Below are positions 1-9,850 of a stretch of 64,000 nucleotides of DNA, one piece after another. Made by a program: the position numbers and the translations under genes. Each line of letters opens with the position of its first letter. Within the stretch, counting starts at the first letter, position 1. The stretch covers positions 4,382,159 through 4,446,158 of the forward strand of contig CM030935.1 of NCBI GenBank assembly GCA_018136815.1, given 5' to 3'. A model generated the notes under the pieces. It saw only the letters and a program-made list of their open reading frames with translations. It had not been told where the DNA came from and ran no database searches. The stretch is from Isochrysis galbana. Lineage: Eukaryota; Haptophyta; Isochrysidales; Isochrysidaceae.

Positions 1-651
1 ATCACGTTTTCGACGTTCTTGACGCTGACGATCCGCGCGTTCTTGACGCTGACGATCCGCGCGTTCGTGACGCTGACGATCCGCGCGTTCGTGACGCTGA
101 CGATCCGTGCGTTCGTGGCGCTGACGATCCGCGCGTTCGTGACGCTCACGATCAGCCCTTTCTTGACGCTCACGATCAGCCCTTTCTTGACGCTGACGAT
201 GGTCTCGGTCAAAACAACGTCGTTTATCCCGATGTTCTTGGTCCAGATGTCGTTGCTCTTCATCGCGTTGGTTGTACAATGGCGTTGTATTGCGCGTCTC
301 AGAAAGGATCCACTGGATCTCTCTGTTCATATTGAGCTTGGGTCCATATGGACCAAGTCGTGCATGAGTGTCACGCCAGCGCGCCACTTGCTGTAAATTG
401 TCAAGGTAGTTGGCATGCTTGTACTTCTTGAGAAACACCAAAAGCAGATGGTCTCGTTTCGAAGTAGAGGGTGGGTAGAATTCGATTCTTTGATCTGGTG
501 TCCCTTTGATCAGCCAGGAGTCTACTGTCGTAGAGTAGGGCTCACCCTGAACACGCATATGAAGGGTGGCCTCATAGTGTGCGACGATGAATTTCCTGAG
601 GAGCAGCAGAACATTCAATGAGAGGTAGACCACATGCAGCGGGCCCCTCAT
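1..651 (-). CDS. Unrecognised protein with charged octapeptide repeats, open at the left edge
   Basis: Reading the minus strand from the ATG at 651-649, the frame stays open for 217 codons and leaves the window. An in-frame TGA lies just upstream of this ATG. Residues 1-115 look like a folded domain rich in aromatic and basic residues (it contains TTVDSWLIKG and KKYKHANYLDNLQQVARW). From about residue 130 it becomes a highly charged run of eight-residue repeats of the form RQRHERAD or RQRQERAD, which should form a rigid helix. Divergent from the ORF starting at 888, and both have lower GC than the rest of the window. I do not recognise the family; a viral or mobile origin is possible but unproven. 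The plus strand of the repeat (19-396) is also open, because a 24-bp unit keeps every frame open, but that product is all repeat and less protein-like. Confidence 0.5.
   Translation of the reverse strand, partial: MRGPLHVVYLSLNVLLLLRKFIVAHYEATLHMRVQGEPYSTTVDSWLIKGTPDQRIEFYPPSTSKRDHLLLVFLKKYKHANYLDNLQQVARWRDTHARLGPYGPKLNMNREIQWILSETRNTTPLYNQRDEEQRHLDQEHRDKRRCFDRDHRQRQERADRERQERADRERHERADRQRHERTDRQRHERADRQRHERADRQRQERADRQRQERRKRD
15..205. repeat. 24-bp tandem repeat inside the left-edge ORF
   Basis: About seven and a half copies of a 24-bp unit beginning TTCTTGACGCTGACGATC. The last copies diverge (CTCACGATCAGCCC variant). Because 24 is a multiple of three, the array adds whole octapeptides to the minus-strand ORF. 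Confidence 0.9.
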
Positions 652-887
652 ACAGGATTCTGAGGGAAGCGCTCATAGACCCAACAGTTTGTAATGAATG
701 GCAATCCCCATATCAGCAGCGGTACGACCACTTGGAAAGCACAAAGAACAACTTGGTCCACCAAAGACAGACGGGAAAAAGAAAGGGGCCCGCTCCCAAG
801 CCACCAATCCAGCCCCCCGACCCGGCGAGGTGTATGAGAGGGACTGGCGGAAAGATCGGAGGCGTATGGGAGGAGAGCGGACAGTGA

Positions 888-3056
888 ATGCGATTGTACG
901 AGGGGAAACTGGTGAGGGGGGAGATCAACAGACTGCCAGTGATGACGGGGCATGGGGGGCACAACGCACTCAATATCCATGCCTTCTCTTTCGCGAGGCT
1001 GGGAACCGGTGTGAGGATGTCACTCGAGACTTGGGAGATGTCGAGAGGCTTGGGAGGGAGGTCGAGAGGCTTGGGAGGGAGGTCGAGAGGCTTGGGAGGA
1101 AGTCGAGAGGTCTGGGAGGAGGGGTCCGGAAGGCCGGGCGTACGCCTTCGAGAGCGGGACCTTCTGTCAAGTGCCCGGACGTCCATGCGACCAAGAGGTG
1201 ATCGGATGCTGTCACATTGGAGCGCAGGACCACTTCACCGTCACGACTCCACTCCCCCGATGCGTGGCGCACGTCGTAGCCTAGGACCGTCGGCCACGAG
1301 CTGGGTGTCACCTCGGCCCTGGAATGAGCTGATCGACGAGCATGTGCGGGATATGGTCGTCATTAAGGGTGGTGGAGTGGAAGTCAACTATGTCTTGATG
1401 GAGAAGTCTATACAGGCAGCGACCAACTTGCTACTGCAGACGTGCTCGTACCGGACCGCCATGACCTACGTGTTCCGAGTCTTTACTGAATGGAACACAC
1501 CACACTTTTCAGAGGAGCAACGGTCGAAAGTCAGAGATTATATGAACGAGGCATTGGACGAGTACATCACGAAACTCAAAGAGGATACCGAATCATTCTC
1601 ACCGCGTACAACTTTACACTTGTATCACGTGAACAATACATGTCCACTCACCCCCCCGAATCCACCACCGCCGGCTAATATGACAGAGCACCTTTTGCGT
1701 CGTCCCTTAGCCGTAACGAATACGCCCTCCACAAATCATCCCCCAACCGTAAGTCATCCACCAACGCCAATCGCATCCTTAGCCTCACCACCACCCCTGA
1801 CTACGCCCTTGAGCGAACTCGTAGCACTGAAGGATGATCTCAACCGCGAAAATTCCAAGTCCTTGCTCTTATTGCTCTGTGTGCTCTTCTTGGGCCTCGT
1901 CCTCGGTGGGTACTCTGTGAGCACAGGCGATGCCGAACGCGATCAAGAGGTAAAAGATGCCATCGCAAAGGACCCTGTACTGGGGAACATCAAAATAGAA
2001 CCTAAAACAACGAACGATACCGATACCATACTAAAGGTCATCGAAGATAGTATTGCCAGTAACCTCCCGGACCTTGTCGATCACCTCCTCAGCTACAATC
2101 ACGTAGGCAACTTACCCCAACCTGCAGAACCTCAGCTTATGACACAGATTAAGAACATTGAGAACGTGCAGCTTGCACAGGCGGTGATCAAGCCTAACCC
2201 TAACCCACAGCAACAACCTATCAGGCAGCAGCAATGGCAGCGGGTGAAGGAGTCCATCATGAAAGAACACAAGCTTGATAAACTGAAGAAGTCCATTGAG
2301 AACATCAAGGCTAGGAGAGTTGTCAAAGAATGTGTCACGAATGCGATCGAGAATGTCATCAAACAGGCCGAGGGCGTTGTGGACGATCGACTTGAGAGGA
2401 TGAAACAGAACGTTGAAGCCAGAGCCACAGAAGCCAGAGCCACAGAAGCCAGAGCAGTCTCCACAGACGGCAGAGCAGGCAGTTCAGCACAACACGCCAG
2501 AGAGACGAAGGTCGCGCAGCCCGTGAAAATCGACGTAACCCTAGCTAAAAACCCGCTACTACTTGTTCTTAGATGTACGTCGGTGGGTGGCGTAGGTGAT
2601 GCACAAAAGTTGTATACGATCATCAACGCCTATGACGTCCAGGATCAACCAAACGTAGATGAATTGGTACAGACATTTGCTGGAATGTCTTCATTCTCTT
2701 TCGTAGACGAGGTAGATGGTGTCAACAAATTTGTACAGAAATACCGACAAGTATTGGAAGTCCTGGAGAAGATACGCATCACTAAGAGGAGCTCTAGATT
2801 CGTGCCCCGATTTCTGAAAGCTTGGGTCCCGAAACGTGCAAAACATGCACTTGCAAGATTGACCAAGACACCCATGACTGTGTCTCAAGAGCTTCATGAC
2901 GAATTTGTCTCGGAGATCAGAGAACAAGTACTGGATCCACTCGTTGAAGCTTTCCACCTCCAACACGGTCACAAGATGTATAGTAGTGTTCAGGAAATGC
3001 TTGAACACAAAGTGACACCGCCGCCACCACAGATTCAAATCATCGATCGTATCTGA
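888..3056 (+). CDS. Unrecognised 722-residue protein with one membrane segment
   Basis: One long open frame; the true start is uncertain. The first 120 or so codons cover a 21-bp tandem repeat (about 1034-1105, reading as SRGLGGR units) where several frames are open, so translation may begin further in. Convincing protein begins near residue 145. A single hydrophobic helix lies at about residues 323-345 (KSLLLLLCVLFLGLVLGG), preceded by a Pro/Thr-rich stretch (residues 255-310) and followed by charged helical sequence. The C-terminal 160 residues (about 560-722) look like a separate globular domain and end in a Pro-rich tail. Base composition is near 50 % GC, unlike the host genes here. No known family is recognised. 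Topology suggests a membrane-anchored protein with a large C-terminal domain on one side. It shares the island with the minus-strand repeat protein ending at 651. Confidence 0.6.
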   Translation: MRLYEGKLVRGEINRLPVMTGHGGHNALNIHAFSFARLGTGVRMSLETWEMSRGLGGRSRGLGGRSRGLGGSREVWEEGSGRPGVRLRERDLLSSARTSMRPRGDRMLSHWSAGPLHRHDSTPPMRGARRSLGPSATSWVSPRPWNELIDEHVRDMVVIKGGGVEVNYVLMEKSIQAATNLLLQTCSYRTAMTYVFRVFTEWNTPHFSEEQRSKVRDYMNEALDEYITKLKEDTESFSPRTTLHLYHVNNTCPLTPPNPPPPANMTEHLLRRPLAVTNTPSTNHPPTVSHPPTPIASLASPPPLTTPLSELVALKDDLNRENSKSLLLLLCVLFLGLVLGGYSVSTGDAERDQEVKDAIAKDPVLGNIKIEPKTTNDTDTILKVIEDSIASNLPDLVDHLLSYNHVGNLPQPAEPQLMTQIKNIENVQLAQAVIKPNPNPQQQPIRQQQWQRVKESIMKEHKLDKLKKSIENIKARRVVKECVTNAIENVIKQAEGVVDDRLERMKQNVEARATEARATEARAVSTDGRAGSSAQHARETKVAQPVKIDVTLAKNPLLLVLRCTSVGGVGDAQKLYTIINAYDVQDQPNVDELVQTFAGMSSFSFVDEVDGVNKFVQKYRQVLEVLEKIRITKRSSRFVPRFLKAWVPKRAKHALARLTKTPMTVSQELHDEFVSEIREQVLDPLVEAFHLQHGHKMYSSVQEMLEHKVTPPPPQIQIIDRI

Positions 3057-3458
3057 AACCCGAGTAGTATGGCTCGTCTTCCATGGAGACACACCTTTTG
3101 GCGCACATGCCTTGGTCGAAGACGTTATTGCACAGTGTATCGGGTGTGATGACGCTGCAGCCTAGCCTCGATTGGTTGGCCTTCTCCATGAGAGGACCTG
3201 CCGCACATCCAGTTCCTTTGATTTTTTTTTTACCCTCAAGGTCGTCCAGAAAGGTTCATTTCCTTGTGCTCTTGGGAGGTGGTGCGCTTGGCGTGCGCTT
3301 CCCCACCTGCTGCATCCGCAGCGCTCGATGGAGTCGAGGAAGGCGAGGAGTGCACGCGATGGCATCGGAGTCTGCAGAATCAAGAAAGAAGGGAACCCAA
3401 AGACATGGTACATCGGCACTTCAGGACACTTGCCGCAATCTTTGTGATTAGAGCCACA
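3057..3458. other. Spacer between the 722-residue ORF and the minisatellite
   Basis: Short overlapping frames are open on both strands but none resembles a protein, and a T run lies at 3223-3233. Nothing functional is recognised. Confidence 0.4.
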
Positions 3459-4562
3459 ACTCCCCATCCAACCCCACTCAAGCTCCAACCCCACCAAGAC
3501 CAACACCTTCGCCCCAGCCGAAGCTTCCAACCACCCAACCCAACCCCACCACCCAAGCCACCCGAGCTCTCCAACCCCTCCATCCTCGGTGCCACAAAGC
3601 AGCCGAGTCCATTGAACCATGTTGTGCACTCTCTCCCCTTTCCCCTTGAAATCCAGCCAGAAAGCATTCGCATGGACGCTAGTTCATCACTATCAGTGTC
3701 CGTGTCAGGCCCAAGTGCTGCGGGTGTCTGGATGGAGGAAAGTGCGCTTTTAGAGTGGTTTTGTGTCCGCGTAGCGTCTTCGTACATAACGTTAACCTCC
3801 GACTCCCAAAAGCTCATCCGACCAACACCCAACCCCACCCAAGCTCCAACTCCACCACTCAAGCTCCGACTCCCAAAAGCTCATCCGACCAACACCCAAC
3901 CCCACCCAAGCTCCAACTCCACCACTCAAGCTCCGACTCCCAAAAGCTACAACTCATCCACCTTCGCCCCAGCTCCAACCCAAGCTTCTAACCCCACCCA
4001 AGCTGCGACTCCCAAAAGCTCCAACCCTCCGACCCCCAGCCACCAGCCCAAACTCCACTCAAGCTCCAACTCCACTCAAGCTCCAACCCCACTCAAGCTC
4101 CACCCAAGCTCCCAAAAGCTCCAAACCCTCCGACCCCCAGCCACCAGCCCAAACTCCACTCAAGCTCCAACCCCACTCAAGCTCCGACGCTCCAACCTCC
4201 GACCAACACCTTCGCCCCAGCCACACCACCCGAGCTCCGAGCTCCAACCCCATCCGAGCTCCAACCCCACCCAAGCTCCGACTCCCAAAAGCTCCAACTC
4301 CCTCCTCCCTCCTACCAACACCTTCGCCCCAGCCAAGCACCCAATCTCCAACCCAATCTCCAAGCTCCGACTCCCAAAAGCTCCCTCCGACCAACACCTT
4401 CACCCCAGCCAAGCTTCCGAGCCCCACCCAAGCTCCAACCCAAGCTCGACCCAACCAAGCTCCGACTCCCAAAAGCTCCTCCGACCAACTCCACCCAACC
4501 CCACCCAAGTTCCGACTCCCAAAAGCTCCAACCCTCCGACCAACACCTTCGCCCCAGCCACC
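3459..4562. repeat. Minisatellite, left arm (C-rich on the top strand)
   Basis: Irregular tandem units of about 16-20 bp, mixing CCAACCCCACCCAAGCTC with CCGACTCCCAAAAGCTC and with a variant carrying CCAACACCTTCGCCCCAGC. A non-repeat stretch of about 200 bp (3600-3800) interrupts it near the left side. Long proline/serine ORFs across it arise from the repeat. Confidence 0.9.
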
Positions 4563-5320
4563 AAGGAGCTTGGGTGGGGTTGGGTTCGAGCTTGGGTGGG
4601 GGTTCGAGCTTGGGTGCGAGCTTGGAGCTTGGGTGCGAGCTTGGGTGGGGGTGAGATTGGAGTTTGGGTGGGGTTGGAGTTTGAGTGGGTTGGATCTTGG
4701 GTGGGGTTGGAGTTTGAGTGGGGTTGGAGCTTGGGTGGGGTTGGAGCTTGGGTGGGGAGCTTGGGTGGTGGATTGGAGCTTGGGTGGGGTTGGAGCTTGG
4801 AGCTTGGGTGCGGGGGTGGTGGATTGGAGCTTGGGTGGGGTTGGGGTTGGAGCTTGGGTTGGGTGGGGTTGGGTGGGAGCTTGGGTGGGGTTGGAGCTTG
4901 GGTGGGGTTGGAGCTTGGGTGGGGTTCGAGCTTGGGTGCGGGAGCTTGGGGTTGGAGCTTGGGTGGGGTTGGAGCTTGGGTGGGGTTGAGGTGGGAGATT
5001 GGGTGGGGTTGGAGCTTGGAGCTTGGAGTTTCGGTGGGGGTTGGAGCTTGGGGTTGGAGCTTGGGTGCGAGCTTGGAGCTTGGGTGGGGAGCTTGGGTGG
5101 GAGCTTGGGTGGGGTTGGAGTTTGGGTGAGATTGGAGTTTGGGTGGGGTTGGAGTTTGGGTGGGGTTGGAGCTTTGAGTGGGGTTGGAGCTTGGGTGGGG
5201 TTGGAGCTTGGGTGGGGTTGGAGCTTGGGTGGTGGGGTTGGAGCTTGGGTGGGGTTGGAGCTTGGGGGGAGCTTGGGTGGGGAGCTTGGGTGGAAGCTTG
5301 GGTGGGGTTGGAGCTTGGGT
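4563..5320. repeat. Minisatellite, right arm (G-rich on the top strand)
   Basis: Tandem units of GGTTGGAGCTTGGGTGG type, the reverse complement of the main unit of the left arm. The polarity switch is sharp, near 4560-4566. The CCCAAAAGCTC variant of the left arm is absent here. The array runs without a break into the LRR coding sequence at 5321, and the Gly/Trp/Leu reading frame through it joins the LRR frame. Confidence 0.9.
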
Positions 5321-6343
5321 GCCTTGGAAAATCTCCACAATCTCGAGCTCGGTGCAAACAACATTGCACCCGAGGGGATGAAGGCATTCGCAGAGGCCAC
5401 ACCCAAGGGGGCCTTGAAGAATCTCACCAAACTCAACATCTTTGACAGCCATCTCGGCGATGAGGGGATGAAGGTGTTTGCAGAGGCCATATCCAAGGGG
5501 GCACTCGAGAATCTAACCAATCTCGATCTCATGCGTAACGAATTTGATGACGAAGGAATGGAAGCGCTCTCCGAGGCTCTTTCCACAGGGGCCTTGAACA
5601 AGCTCGAAACTCTAGATCTCGGATTCAACAAGATTGGCCCCAAGGTGATGTCGGTCTTCGCCGAGGCCCTCTCCGCGGGGGCCTTGAAGAATCTCAAGTA
5701 CCTCAATCTCTACTACAACAATATCGGCGATGAGGGGACGGAGGCATTTGCAAAGGCCATCGGAGACCTCAACAATCTCCAACACCTCGATCTCTCCTTC
5801 AACAACATCGGCGACGAGGGGATGAAGGCATTGGCAAAGGTCACATCCATCGGCACCTTGAAACATCTCGACCTCTCCTACAACAGAATCGGGGATCAGG
5901 GCATGAAGGCATTCGCTCAGGAGCTAGCCAAGGGGGGCTTCAACAATCTCCAAACTCTCGAGTTGTGCAGAAACAACATTGGCCCTGAGGGAATGAAGGC
6001 ATTTGCCGAGGCGATCTCACGGGAGCCCTTGCACAATCTCAAACATCTAGGTCTCGGTAAAAACAACATTGGCCCTCAAGGGATGGAAGCATTTGCAGAG
6101 GCCTCATGCAAGGGGGCCTTCAAAAATCTCGAAATGCTCGATCTCAACCTCAACCAATTTGGCGACAAGGGAATAAAGCCATTATCCGTGGCTCTTTCCG
6201 TGGGATCGTTGAACAAACTCAAACACTTGGATCTCAGTTGCAATGGCGTTGGCGAGGAGGGAAGCAAGGCACTCTCAGAGGCTCTATCCATTCGACGACA
6301 TGCGGCGACAAGACGCCTTCCTCCAGACACCCGCAGCCTCTAG
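5321..6343 (+). pseudogene. Leucine-rich-repeat protein fragment (RNI/NLRC3-like)
   Basis: Eleven consecutive repeats of 28-30 residues follow the pattern xxLxxLxLxxNxIGDEGMKAFAEAI. This is the ribonuclease-inhibitor type of LRR found in NLRC3-like and RanGAP-like proteins, which binds protein partners. The repeats start abruptly at the edge of the minisatellite and stop in mid-repeat near 6308, where the frame turns into an unrelated basic tail (RRHAATRRLPPDTRSL) before the stop. Both ends thus look broken: no start codon lies before the repeats except inside the minisatellite, and no capping repeat is seen. It could still be an exon of a larger gene whose other exons are not visible. GC is about 49 %, lower than the host genes. 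Function beyond protein binding cannot be assigned. Confidence 0.7.
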
Positions 6344-6526
6344 GTGATTCGTGGCGGGCTGTTAATGGGTTGTGGATCGCAGGACAAGCGCCCCCACGTG
6401 CCATAACAAAAAGGCAAGTCGGCGATGTATCTACAATATGACTTTCTATACCAAGCACTGTACAATGACACAAGAACGGATCCCATTGTTCCAAACTTTC
6501 AAGGCCCCCTCCACCTAGAGTCAAAC

Positions 6527-6530
<4 letters not shown>

Positions 6531-6587
<57 letters not shown>
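6531..6587. repeat. (CA)n microsatellite at the 3' end of a LINE
   Basis: A perfect CA run of about 57 bp. On the minus strand it is (TG)n and begins about 18 bp after the stop codon of the LINE ORF at 6605, so it may be the LINE tail. Confidence 0.9.
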
Positions 6588-6589
<2 letters not shown>

Positions 6590-6604
6590 GAGAGCACGAT
6601 ACTC

Positions 6605-7753
6605 TCACGAGCCGCGCGCGCGCTTGGAGGACCTCACAAACTGCTGGATGTGAGAAGGCACCCTACCAGAAAGGGCCACTCCTCCGGTGGCGGATATTTC
6701 TCCTAGGTAGTCCGTGTCCGCATGTAGCCATATATTGTTGAGTTTGCTGATGTAGCGATCGTCCTCAGAGACCTTAATCTGTTCGTGTGTCGGGGTCTCC
6801 GTCGACCGGGGGTGGGCGTCTACTCCGTTTTCGTCTACGTCCGTTGTTTCCGAAGTCGGGCGTTCTCTCGATCGTCCGAGTACACTTATAGCGTGGCTGA
6901 CTATCGCGTCCCAGGTGTTTAAAAACTCTTTCTTCGGGATGGTCCGACCTTCGTGCACGAACGTTTCGGGTAGGTGCTCGACATACGCCGAGCATTCTTC
7001 CTTGCTGTATGGCGTCGTAAGGGCGTCATCCTTGAATACGTTGTGGATTACATTGGTGTGTAAGGATTCCCACAGACGTGCCCAAGGGGCTCGTATCGCC
7101 GGAGGGGGAATGTGCGGGTTGTGCCATATGGGCTGCGACAGTGCGCCTTCCCTCGTGAGGAAGGACGGCCTTATGTCTAGCTCTCTGAAGTTTGCAATGG
7201 CTTCCCTCCAAAAGATCGGGAGCGCGGGGTTTCCTTTAATGCTGCCTGTCAAAATTTTGATCGGGATCGTGGAGAGGACAGCACCCCTGCCCAGTCCGGT
7301 CCGGCAAAACCAGGCGTCCAGTCCGTGTTTCCATATTGCCTTCCTAGCATTAAGATAGTTTAGTATCCATTTAGCTTGGAGGGCCTTCACATGGGACGGC
7401 CAGTGTAGGAGTCCCAACCCCAATGTTCTGGTCGCGCTTTTGCCGTGCGATGTGGCGTAGTGCGGGCATCTAATCCACTTGTTTCTATTGTGTGTAAACG
7501 GGCTCGACCAAAGGACCGCATCCGCCGCCTTTTGAACTCGAGTGTGAAACCACTTGGGGGCGGCTAGCGTCTGTAACCAATATCTAGGCATACCGTATAT
7601 TATGTAGTTGACTACCGTCGCTCTCCCAAAGATTGTCATGTAGTTGGTGGCCGGCGCTAGTTTCGCTACCTTTTCGTCGATTTTGTCGGCTAGTTTCGAC
7701 CAGAAGGGCTTGAGGGCCTCTGGCGCGCCCAATGGGACGCCCAAGATGGTCAT
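6605..7753 (-). mobile_element. 5'-truncated LINE: region after the reverse transcriptase active site
   Basis: An open frame of 382 codons corresponding to the thumb and C-terminal part of a non-LTR retrotransposon polyprotein. The order is typical: a leading FLGVPLG-like segment (here MTILGVPLGAP), GRATVVNYIIYGMPRYW, then GLGLLHWPSHVKALQAKWI. The YADD-containing palm is missing because the element is cut off near 7770, at a sequence rich in TGATATCAG. The Ser/Thr/Glu-rich C-terminal part ends just before a (TG)n tract. Related copies (roughly 60 % by eye) lie at 30603-31545; RT-palm and zinc-finger pieces of LINEs are at 59767-60298 and 61468-62022. The frame is intact, so the insertion is fairly young, but it cannot be active. 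Confidence 0.85.
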
Positions 7754-8006
7754 GGGGAGAGGCCAGTGAATAGTGATGGTGCATCAGTACTGATATCAGT
7801 TTTTTACATCAATCAGTATCAATTCACGCGCGCTTTCAGAACGCCTTGATCTTTGTCTTGATCGCCGCGCGCGTGTCGAGGCAGCCCTCATTCTTCGTTC
7901 GTCGTTCGTCGGTCTTCATTCATTCTTTCTCTCGATTTGCGCGCTCCCATCCCTTTCTTTCGTTTCCGTTGCTCCATTTCGATTTCGAGTTTCGAGTTCG
8001 AGAGAA

Positions 8007-8441
8007 TCATCCACGACGGTGTAATACGGACGGAGGTTGGAGATATGTATGGACTTCATCTTTGACTCGACGGTTTTCGAGGTCGCGGAGGCGATAGCGC
8101 GTGGCCGAGATTGCTTCCTCTACTCGGTAGGGACCGGAGTAGAGGTATTGAAGTTTGTTAGCGTGGCCGGGGATTCGCTTGCACACACGATCACCAGGCT
8201 TGAAGACGATATCGAGGCGAGATTTTTGGGCGGCCGAGCGCATGGATTCGCGCTGCGAATCCTGAGTGGCTTCGAGGGCACAACGCCACGATTCGAGGAG
8301 CTTCTTGTTGAGCTCGGTAGCGTACGCGACGGCGTTCGACGGCGAGCGCGACGGTAGCGTATCGGACACTGGCGTTGGGTCAGCCAGCTGTCCGAACAAA
8401 ACAGCGGCCTGCATCCTCGACGATTTCGATGGAATGGACAC
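8007..8441 (-). mobile_element. Ty3/gypsy integrase C-terminal remnant
   Basis: The 144-codon frame shows the end of a gypsy-type integrase: a basic helix (KLLESWRCALEATQDSQRE), then FKPGDRV, then KLQYLYSGPYRVEEAI, RYRLRDLENRR and DEVHTYLQP. This series of beta strands follows the catalytic core and binds DNA. The catalytic core and the other pol domains are not found upstream (8474-9200), so the element is truncated. It faces left, so an LTR would be expected below 8000; none can be proved. Confidence 0.75.
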
Positions 8442-8473
8442 CGGGAACAGGGTTGACGCGTGATACGGGGCAA

Positions 8474-9500
8474 GAGGGCATCGGCCCGAATGTGAAACCC
8501 CTCGCCGCCGGAGTTGACGACGAGGACGAAGGTATACTTTGGGACGGCGGCCTTGGGATCGTGGCCATCACCGAGTGGCTCGGCGTTGTCTTGTACTCGG
8601 ATTTGTTAGCGGGCTTAGTTAGGCGTGGATCGGGGATCAGTCATCCGTTCAACAGGGCTCGGACTCGGAAACTCGGACGAAAGGGGAACGGAGGCGTGCG
8701 TTCCCTTGGGGTGACTGGCCAAGGGCGGCGTGGGATGGAACGGTGGGTCGGACTAAGGTGGGGCGGCGGGCGGCGGTCGCCGAAGGGTTCGGCGCCGGCT
8801 TGTACGTGGACTCGGTACTCGGTGGCTCGGATAACGGGGCTCGTGTTTGGACAGAACAGGTAGCAGCGTTCGCGGGCTGGCTCGCGCTGAATTTCGGAAG
8901 GAAGGGGGCCGAAGGTGAACACTCCCGTCGAAGGGGTGGTCGCCGGAGACCTAGTCGGCGGATGGGACTCGACAAAACAAACGGCGGACTGGGTGGTGGG
9001 GCTCGGTGAGGTAGTGAAGTTGGGCTCTTGGTTGGACTCGGGAGGGTTACGGGATTGGCAGATTCGGGGTTATCGTTCGTGGGTGGCTCGGAGGTAGATT
9101 CGGGACAAAAGGGGTGGTTAGTTTTCGCCCCGTTTGGGTTAGTTTGTGTGGCTCGGTGTCCTCGAGCTTTTTGTAGCAACTTCGGCGAGGCCCACCGTGT
9201 TCCCAAGCGAGTCCCCCCGAGTTCCCGAGTCTATACTTCGAGTCAACGAGTCAATACAAGTCAAGCACGCGCCTGAGCCACCCCCAGTCGCCTGCCACCA
9301 CCTCCCACAAGCCTCCTTCCGCACTTCCGCGCCCTCCGTGCGTCATGCGTCGTGCGTCGATCACCATGCCCGTAGTCAACCCCGAGGAAAGCTCCATGAG
9401 CTCCCCGCAAGAACCGCATTCCGCGCTAGCTGCCGGCGCGCCCTCGCAGGCAATCTCCAAGAGTGAGATGAGCCTTGCTCTGACATACTTGTGCTTACCC
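8474..9500. other. GC-rich non-coding stretch, probable decayed LTR-element sequence
   Basis: Open frames exist on both strands (for example a Pro/Ser-rich minus frame at 8649-9206) but none resembles a known protein. About 58 bp at 9113-9170 (core GTTAGTTTGTGTGG) recur at 26933-26995 in the same orientation, suggesting a shared mobile element. Confidence 0.4.
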
Positions 9501-9504
9501 CTAC

Positions 9505-9850
9505 AGGAGAGGGGAGAGAGAGCGCGGAGAAGGGGGTGGGCGGAGCGAGGGCTCCGCTCACCGGAAAATATGTAAGTCCCGCACCTGGTTACAGGAGGAG
9601 AAGTCGGGACTGAGGCCGCCGCCCACTCGGAGACACAGGAGGAAGGGGGGGAATGATCACCGGGGGGAGGCGCGGGCCACCGGACCATATCTAAGCCCTT
9701 CACCCCTATCCCCCTAGTAGTGCACGGGGGGAGTCGCCTTATGGCGGGGGGAGAAGGGCCGGGGGAGTGGGGGTGTAGAAAGTTTTCCCACGTGAGTAGA
9801 AAGTAGAGGGTCCACGGCCGCGTGTGCGGTGAGACTGTTAAAAGGTTTAT
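9505..9850 (+). repeat. Dispersed repeat family R1, copy 1
   Basis: About 345 bp closely matching 14979-15330 (roughly 85-90 % by eye). It starts with GAGGGGAGAGAGAGCGCGG and ends with a GCGGTGAGACTGTTAAAAGG-like segment; the inside holds CCACCGGACCATATCTAAGC. Fragments of its end recur at 31595-31640 and, inverted, at 37985-38050. No coding potential was seen. The two main copies share both borders, so it is a discrete unit. Confidence 0.8.

Noticed and set aside
3264-5706. Several 350-620-codon ORFs rich in Pro/Ser/Thr or Gly/Trp/Leu on both strands
   Set aside because: They come from the minisatellite, which lacks stops on both strands; no domain is visible except the LRR part after 5321.
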